Shown here: positions 8,462 to 13,557 of the stretch, one piece after another | Position numbering within the stretch: the first letter of the stretch is position 1 | Layout: each line of letters starts with the position of its first letter | Assembly (NCBI GenBank): GCA_010094045.1 | Contig: ML986631.1 | Coordinates: forward strand, 256,572 to 270,128 | Reading direction: 5' to 3' | Source: Lojkania enalia | Taxonomy: Eukaryota; Ascomycota; Dothideomycetes; Pleosporales | DNA length: 13,557 nt | Position numbers and translations under genes: made by a program | Notes under the pieces: model-generated | Seen by the model: the letters and a program-made list of their open reading frames with translations, nothing else | What the model was told of the DNA's origin: nothing | Database searches by the model: none

Positions 8462-8881
8462 AATTTATTATATTTATTTAGAGGAAAGTACTTTTAAATC
8501 TCTACTATTCTATATTTAAAAGGCGTTAGTATATAATTAAACGCCCTTATTAATACTAGTATCTAAGGCTTTCTATTTCTTAATTCTATAGTAGTTAGAT
8601 TACTCTTCTAAGCCCTATATATATTAATATAGTACTTGCCCTTTAAAATTACTGTTAAAAATTTTCAGGATCGAATCTAAACCCTAGTTAATTAGTATAT
8701 CTACTTATATTTGTAAATTAATAGGAGAACTATCTAAAACTATCTATTTATTATTATAGATCTAGGTACTTAGGATTATATTATTTTTAACTCTAGTTAG
8801 ATATAGATAAGAATTAGATTATATAGCCCTCTAAGTATCTTACTATTTATAATCCTTCACCTCCTCTTCTTATATAATTAA
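8462..8881 (+). pseudogene. Gypsy B retroviral-type aspartic protease
   Basis: This is the protease that processes the polyprotein. Its active-site loop reads ALINTSI at 8543-8563 where the family has a DTG triad after hydrophobic residues; Asp-to-Asn and Gly-to-Ser both fit a G-to-A change. Downstream are VKNFQDRI (near 8656) and the IIDLGTXDYII motif (near 8755-8787), which is typical of the end of this domain in fungal gypsy elements. The phase differs from gag before it and from pol after it. Between 8882 and 9060 no frame is convincing, so a small indel or a programmed shift lies there. Confidence 0.75.
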
Positions 8882-9060
8882 CTTAGCTAATATATAATAA
8901 GGAGGTAAAGCTAGATATTTAGTAACACGACGCTCTATAGGAAAAGGACTAGTATTAGCAGTCTTATAGTCTGACTATCTATTATATTAAGGGTCTACTA
9001 AGACTACTAAAACTATATTAGTCTCTTATAACCTATAGTCTAAATAAGCTTAGAGCTCCT

Positions 9061-12000
9061 GTACACCTATATATAATAAAGTTTAAACCTAATTTAAAGA
9101 AAGTCTATTCTTCTATTATTACTCTTATCTTAGCTAATACTTTCTACTTTAATATAAAGAGGAAAGAGAACGAGTTTTTCTCTACATTTCTATACGAAAT
9201 TAAGCGGCTGATTAAAAATAAGCAAGCCCTAGAGCTAGAAGATAAGGCTAAAAATAAAGTACTAGTAAATTTCCGATTACTATCTAAATACTATAGATAT
9301 TAAAATATATTTAGTAAAACTGCGGCTTATTAATTACTAGAATACTACTCTTATAATTATAAGATTATTCTTATAGAACCCCTCTCTAATAGTTACAGTC
9401 TATTATATAAGTAGAATATTAAGAAGCTAGAAGTAACTAAGAAGTATATTATAGATAATCTATAGTATAGATATATTAAATAGAGTTAGAGCTCTTTCGT
9501 ATCTCTAATCCTTTACGTCTATAAACCTAATAGTAATCTATATATCTATATAGATTATTATAAACTTAATACTCTTATCTATAAGAATATATATCTAATA
9601 CCGCGTATAAATAAACTCCTATCTAGACCTACTAAGGTAGTAATCTTTACTAAGTTTAATATTCGCGCGGCTTTTAATAAGATTAGAATAGACTCTAGTT
9701 CTAAGGAATATACTACCTTTTAGACTCGATACAGAACCTATAAGTATAAAGCTCTACCTTTTAGATTATATAATAGTTTAGTAACTTACTAGTACTATAT
9801 AAATAACGTACTAATTAACTACCTAGATAATTTCTATATTACTTACTTAGACGATATCTTTATCTACTTAGAAGACGAGGCGATATATACTATCTATATT
9901 AAGAAAGTTCTTAAGAGATTACGTTAAGTAGAGTTATAAGTTAATATTAAGAAGAGCAAATTCTATATTACCTGAACTAAATATCTTAGCTATATCCTCT
10001 TAAATAAAGGCCTTAAAGTTAATCTAGAGAAGGTAGAAATACTATATAACTAGCAGCTACCTACTACTATAACGGGTATAAAATCCTTCTTAGGTTTTAC
10101 TAAATTCTATTAACAGTTCGTACTAGAATTCTTACGTATTATAAAGCTAATTACTATACTATAAAGCCCTATAACTCCTTTCGTATAGACTTTAGAATAT
10201 AATATTACCTTTAAGAAATTAAAGTTAGCTCTATTAAGTATACCTATACTCTACTACTTTAACCCTATATTAGAAACAAAAATAGAAACTAATACCTCTA
10301 ATAGAGTAGTTATAGGAGTACTATTATAGAAACATTCTAACGGAAAATAGTACCCTATAGCGTTCTATAGTAAAGTTCTATCTGGTTCGGAACTAAACTA
10401 GAAGATCTATAATAAGAAACTATTCACAATCATTACTGCGTTTAAATAATAAAGGGTAGAACTTACTTTAGTAGCTACTAGAACTCTAGTATATACTAAT
10501 TATCGCTTACTTAAATATTTTATAACTATAAAGGTACTTAATACTTGTTAAGTTTATTAGACTAAGGAATTAGCTTAGTATTAGTTCCGAATTAAGTATA
10601 CTCTAGGTAAGAATAATACTAGAGTAGATATCTTTAGTCGTCGCGAATAAGATATAGAAAATTTAAAAGTAGCTTCAACTAATAACTAGTCGAGAGTTCT
10701 ATTTAAACTATATTAACTTTACCCCCAAATTAATACCGAATTAGCTTAGTCTTATATTACCTAAATAATAACTTAAGTAGCTATACTAAACATTATTAAA
10801 GGCTAAGAGTAGGCTATATTACTAGACTTTCTAGAGTTAATCAACGTATTATTATAGGAAAACCGAGCCTCCATTACGCAGGAACGCACCCTTTTACCCT
10901 ATAAGTATTAGATAGAGAATAGACTACTCCTCTATAATAATCGCTTATATATTCTATTAGATTTAGGCCTTTATATATGGTTTATATAAGAGGTTTATAA
11001 CTAAGTATCCTCCGCATATTTAAGCGCTACTAAAACCTATTAGTTACTATCCTAGAAGTACTACTAGAAGGGTATAGAGGCTACTTATAAACGATATATA
11101 CGGAATTATATTCTATACTATAAAGCTTATCTAATATAAACTTGAACCCTAGGTTTTATCTACCTACTTCTTATACTAAATTAACTAATATAGCACCTAT
11201 ATATTAACTTTAAAAATTTTCCTATAGATAAGTCTGGATATAATTAGATTATAGTAGTAATTAATCGCCTGTCTAAATAAGTAGTATCTATTCTCTACTA
11301 TCGTATAATTAATATACGGGGAATAGCTAAATTATTTATTTAATAGATATACCGCTTTAGTTATACGCCTAAAACTATTATTTTAGATTAAGAACCTTAG
11401 TTTATATCTAGTTTCTAGTCCAAATTCTACTATATTTTAGGCGTAAAGATTAAACTATCTACTACTTATTATAAAGAGACTAACGGACAGATAGAGATTA
11501 TAAATAAGTATATTAATCAGAGACTACGCCCTTTCATATCCTTCTACTAGAATAACTAGAGTTCTCTATTACCTATAATCGACCGAGTATAAGTAACTCT
11601 ACCTTATATAACTATTAGAATATCCTTATATTAGATCCTATATAGATCTAAGCCCTGTTAGAGTTAGGATTAGAAATATTCTATTAATTCTATTACTATA
11701 ATAGATAAATTAAATTGTAAGAACGCTTTAGCTCTAGTAACTTATATATATATAGCCTAGGAAACTGTAAAGGCTAATATTAAGAAGATTTAGAATTATA
11801 TATAATCTATTATTAACTATTACTAATAACTAATTAATTAGTAGATCGGTAATATAGTCTACCTAAATACTAAGAATCTTATAGTCTAGAGACCGAGCCG
11901 AAAGCTATTTAATTAATAGGAGGGACCTTTTAAAGTACTAGAACAGGTTAGAAACTTATACTATCTATAGCTACCTCTAGAGTCGAGAATATATAATATC

Positions 12001-12375
12001 TTTGTACTAAACCTGCTATATAAGAACCCCTAGGATCTTCTACTAGGGTAAGAAGCTCCGAAACCACCCGCTATCGCTATTAAGAGGGTAGAAAAGTAGG
12101 AGGTTAAAGAAATACTAGCTAGTAAACTATATTACAAGACCCTTAAATCCTGTATAAAATAGGTAGGATATAATTCTAACCCAGTCTAGTATAAAGCCTT
12201 AAATTTTATAGGTTTACCTTATAAGCTGAAAGCTTTTTATAATAAGTATCCGAATTAGCTAGGACCCCTAAAAACTCTAACTAAATAGATTAAGATATAT
12301 AAGAATAGTATAGAGAATATAGATTACCTGGTAGATAACAACATATAAGAGTTAAGTAGTAGATTAGAAAACTAA
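9061..12375 (+). pseudogene. Gypsy B pol: reverse transcriptase, RNase H, integrase, chromodomain
   Basis: One phase spans about 1,105 codons with many TAA/TAG codons and no frameshift seen. The linker is at 9061-9330. In the reverse transcriptase the first catalytic strand reads KFNI (Asn at 9658-9660), LPFRLYN stands near 9770, and YLDD is intact at 9844-9855. In RNase H both Asp of the TDASD-like motif read Asn (10291-10293, 10300-10302). In the integrase the zinc-finger CX2C reads Tyr at 11107 and 11116, the first catalytic Asp reads Asn at 11206-11208, and the other two remain as Asp 11386-11388 and Glu 11494-11496 with exactly 35 residues between. A chromodomain follows at about 12100-12255 (EVKEIL, VGYNSNPV, NFIG). 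Such chromodomains bind H3K9-methylated chromatin and steer integration there. The end is at 12346 or 12373, whichever stop is original. Confidence 0.9.
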
Positions 12376-13437
12376 ATTATAGGCCTAAAATTACTCCTCT
12401 ATAAAATTTAGAGGGTCTAATAGTAGGCTATTAGATACCTCTCTAGTCCTCTCCTCTTCTACTCTTCTTCCCCTTCTTTCTCTCTAAACTTCCCTTAAAC
12501 CTCTTCTACCTCGTCTTTAACCGCCTAAGAACGCCGTAATATCAGCTTAAAGGCTAGATACTAGAGCCTTTAAGGCCGAAACCTAATAGAGTAACTTAGT
12601 ACCTTAGTAGAATAAAGCTACCTAGATACTAGCTGTAAGAAAGCTATCTTTCTAACTTTTTACAACCTAGGCTATAAGTACTAGACTATAAGCGGACTCT
12701 AAAATAACCTTTAAAGCTACCTTTTTATCCTTCTTATCTCCTACGTATTAGACTACTACTTATAATTTAAGATAGCCCCGGAGGACTAGAAACTCCTCCT
12801 TATAGTAGAAGGGGATCTATAAGTATGTTAGTAGTAAGTACCCTATTAGTATTAGATACAATCCGTATAGGGTTATACTTTTTATTTTATAAGGTATAAT
12901 ACTTATATTTTTTTAATCTTAGAAACTAAAAAGTAAATATTATATACTACCTATAGGCGAGCGTATATATAGTCTAAAAGTAGATAACCTAAAAAACCTC
13001 TAAAGAGGCTCTAGAAGGTGGGTAGAGTAGTATATTAATTAATTTTTTCTATAAAGTATTAGCGATACTTTAATAATTAATAGTACTAGGAACGTATAAT
13101 AATACATACAGAATAGAAGTTATTATTTAGTTAAGAAAGCTCAGTTGATAGCAACCTAATAATATATTAAGGCTAGTAAACGCTTATTGCTATACGCGAT
13201 GAAATTGTAATATTAATAAACCGTTATAATAGTAGTTACCAGCCGATATATAGGTTAATTACACTTACTATAAAAACCTTACTTAACATTATATTAATAA
13301 ACGCATCTCTATAAGTAACTACGCGTATTAGTTCTTACTAGTAAATACCTTTTTAAAGAAATTTCTTTATACTAGAACCTATTTATAATAGCCCCGATTC
13401 CCTCCTAAACTAGTATAGATAGGGACTATCAGCCTAT
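12376..13437 (+). other. Gypsy B 3' non-coding region (about 1.06 kb)
   Basis: Lies between the end of pol and the polypurine tract. It opens with a pyrimidine-rich tract near 12436-12500 (CT-rich on this strand, so GA-rich on the other). Neither strand gives a frame I can assign. A minus-strand reading of the pyrimidine tract is Arg/Glu-rich, but that may be only low complexity. Around 13095-13310 the CA and TG dinucleotides are clearly more frequent than elsewhere. No terminal repeats or duplications were found that would mark a separate insertion. Confidence 0.5.
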
Positions 13438-13451
13438 AAGAAGGGGGGTAG
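13438..13451 (+). other. Polypurine tract of gypsy B
   Basis: AAGAAGGGGGGTAG directly abuts the 3' LTR start at 13452, the place where second-strand synthesis is primed. It is the longest G run in the window and contains no CA or TG that RIP could attack. Confidence 0.82.
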
Positions 13452-13557
13452 TATAATAATGCAAAGAAATCGTTCTACGAAAAGCTTTATATACAACCTT
13501 ATCCTAAAGCTTTTCGCTTATCTTATCCTACCCCCAGTTCTACCCCTTTTCCCTTCC
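13452..13557 (+). repeat. Gypsy B 3' LTR, first 106 bp (cut by the window edge)
   Basis: Aligned base for base to 6561-6666 with five transitions and no indel. The remaining 170 bp or so should follow outside the window, then a second AATAT and the rest of gypsy A. Confidence 0.88.

Larger units (their letters stand above)
6561..13557 (+). mobile_element. Gypsy B: nearly full-length Ty3/gypsy chromodomain retrotransposon (chromovirus), RIP-inactivated
   Basis: The order is 5' LTR, leader, gag, protease, reverse transcriptase, RNase H, integrase, chromodomain, long 3' non-coding part, polypurine tract and 3' LTR. This is the layout of fungal chromoviruses. From LTR start to LTR start is 6891 bp; with a second 279-bp LTR the whole would be about 7.17 kb. 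It is inserted in its own relative, gypsy A, after AATAT (6556-6560). A second AATAT should follow the 3' LTR beyond the window. Gag, protease and pol lie in three different phases. Confidence 0.9.

Noticed and set aside
12430..12560. Minus-strand Arg/Glu-rich protein over the pyrimidine tract
   Set aside because: Low-complexity purine sequence gives Arg/Glu/Gly/Lys in all frames; no conserved motif seen.
1..13557. Lack of TGA stops as proof of coding frames
   Set aside because: TG is depleted throughout, so TGA is rare in all six frames; only motifs and kept phase were used.
1..13557. tRNA, rRNA, CRISPR or bacterial features
   Set aside because: No cloverleaf, spaced repeats, Shine-Dalgarno-led genes or rRNA motifs were recognised.

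Overview
The window reads as an AT-rich heterochromatic block from a filamentous ascomycete (Pezizomycotina), made almost wholly of dead transposable elements. Two things point there. First, CA and TG dinucleotides are scarce and TA is in great excess on both strands, the mark of repeat-induced point mutation (RIP). Second, every recognisable protein belongs to families typical of such fungi: Pogo/Fot1-like DDE transposases with a C-terminal zinc knuckle, and Ty3/gypsy chromodomain retrotransposons. No intact gene is visible. Reading frames are broken by dozens of TAA/TAG codons at Gln or Trp positions, yet mostly keep their frame over long distances, so damage is mainly point transition rather than indel.

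Layout. (1) Positions 1-5735 hold one long minus-strand degenerate frame of unknown identity (called ORF X here). It is cut by two Pogo-like elements, each flanked by a TA duplication: Pogo-1 (90-1951, plus strand, about 1.86 kb) and Pogo-2 (2317-4324, minus strand). Pogo-2 carries an internal deletion and is itself cut by a 507-bp solo LTR (3094-3600) with a 5-bp target duplication. (2) At about 5735 ORF X meets the reverse transcriptase part of a Ty3/gypsy element, gypsy A (5735-6560). (3) Gypsy A is interrupted by a nearly full-length close relative, gypsy B (6561 to beyond 13557): 279-bp 5' LTR, leader, gag, protease, reverse transcriptase, RNase H, integrase, chromodomain, a long 3' non-coding stretch, polypurine tract, and the first 106 bp of the 3' LTR at the window edge. 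The rest of gypsy A should resume to the right.

Order of events. ORF X came before both Pogo insertions. Pogo-2 came before the solo LTR. Gypsy A came before gypsy B. RIP, probably in several rounds, then degraded everything. It is even visible as the replacement of zinc-binding Cys and His codons by Tyr in gag, integrase and transposases. I found no undescribed active system. The most open item is ORF X, followed by the 3' non-coding region of gypsy B with its less mutated patch. Identities rest on motif recognition by eye, not on any search.
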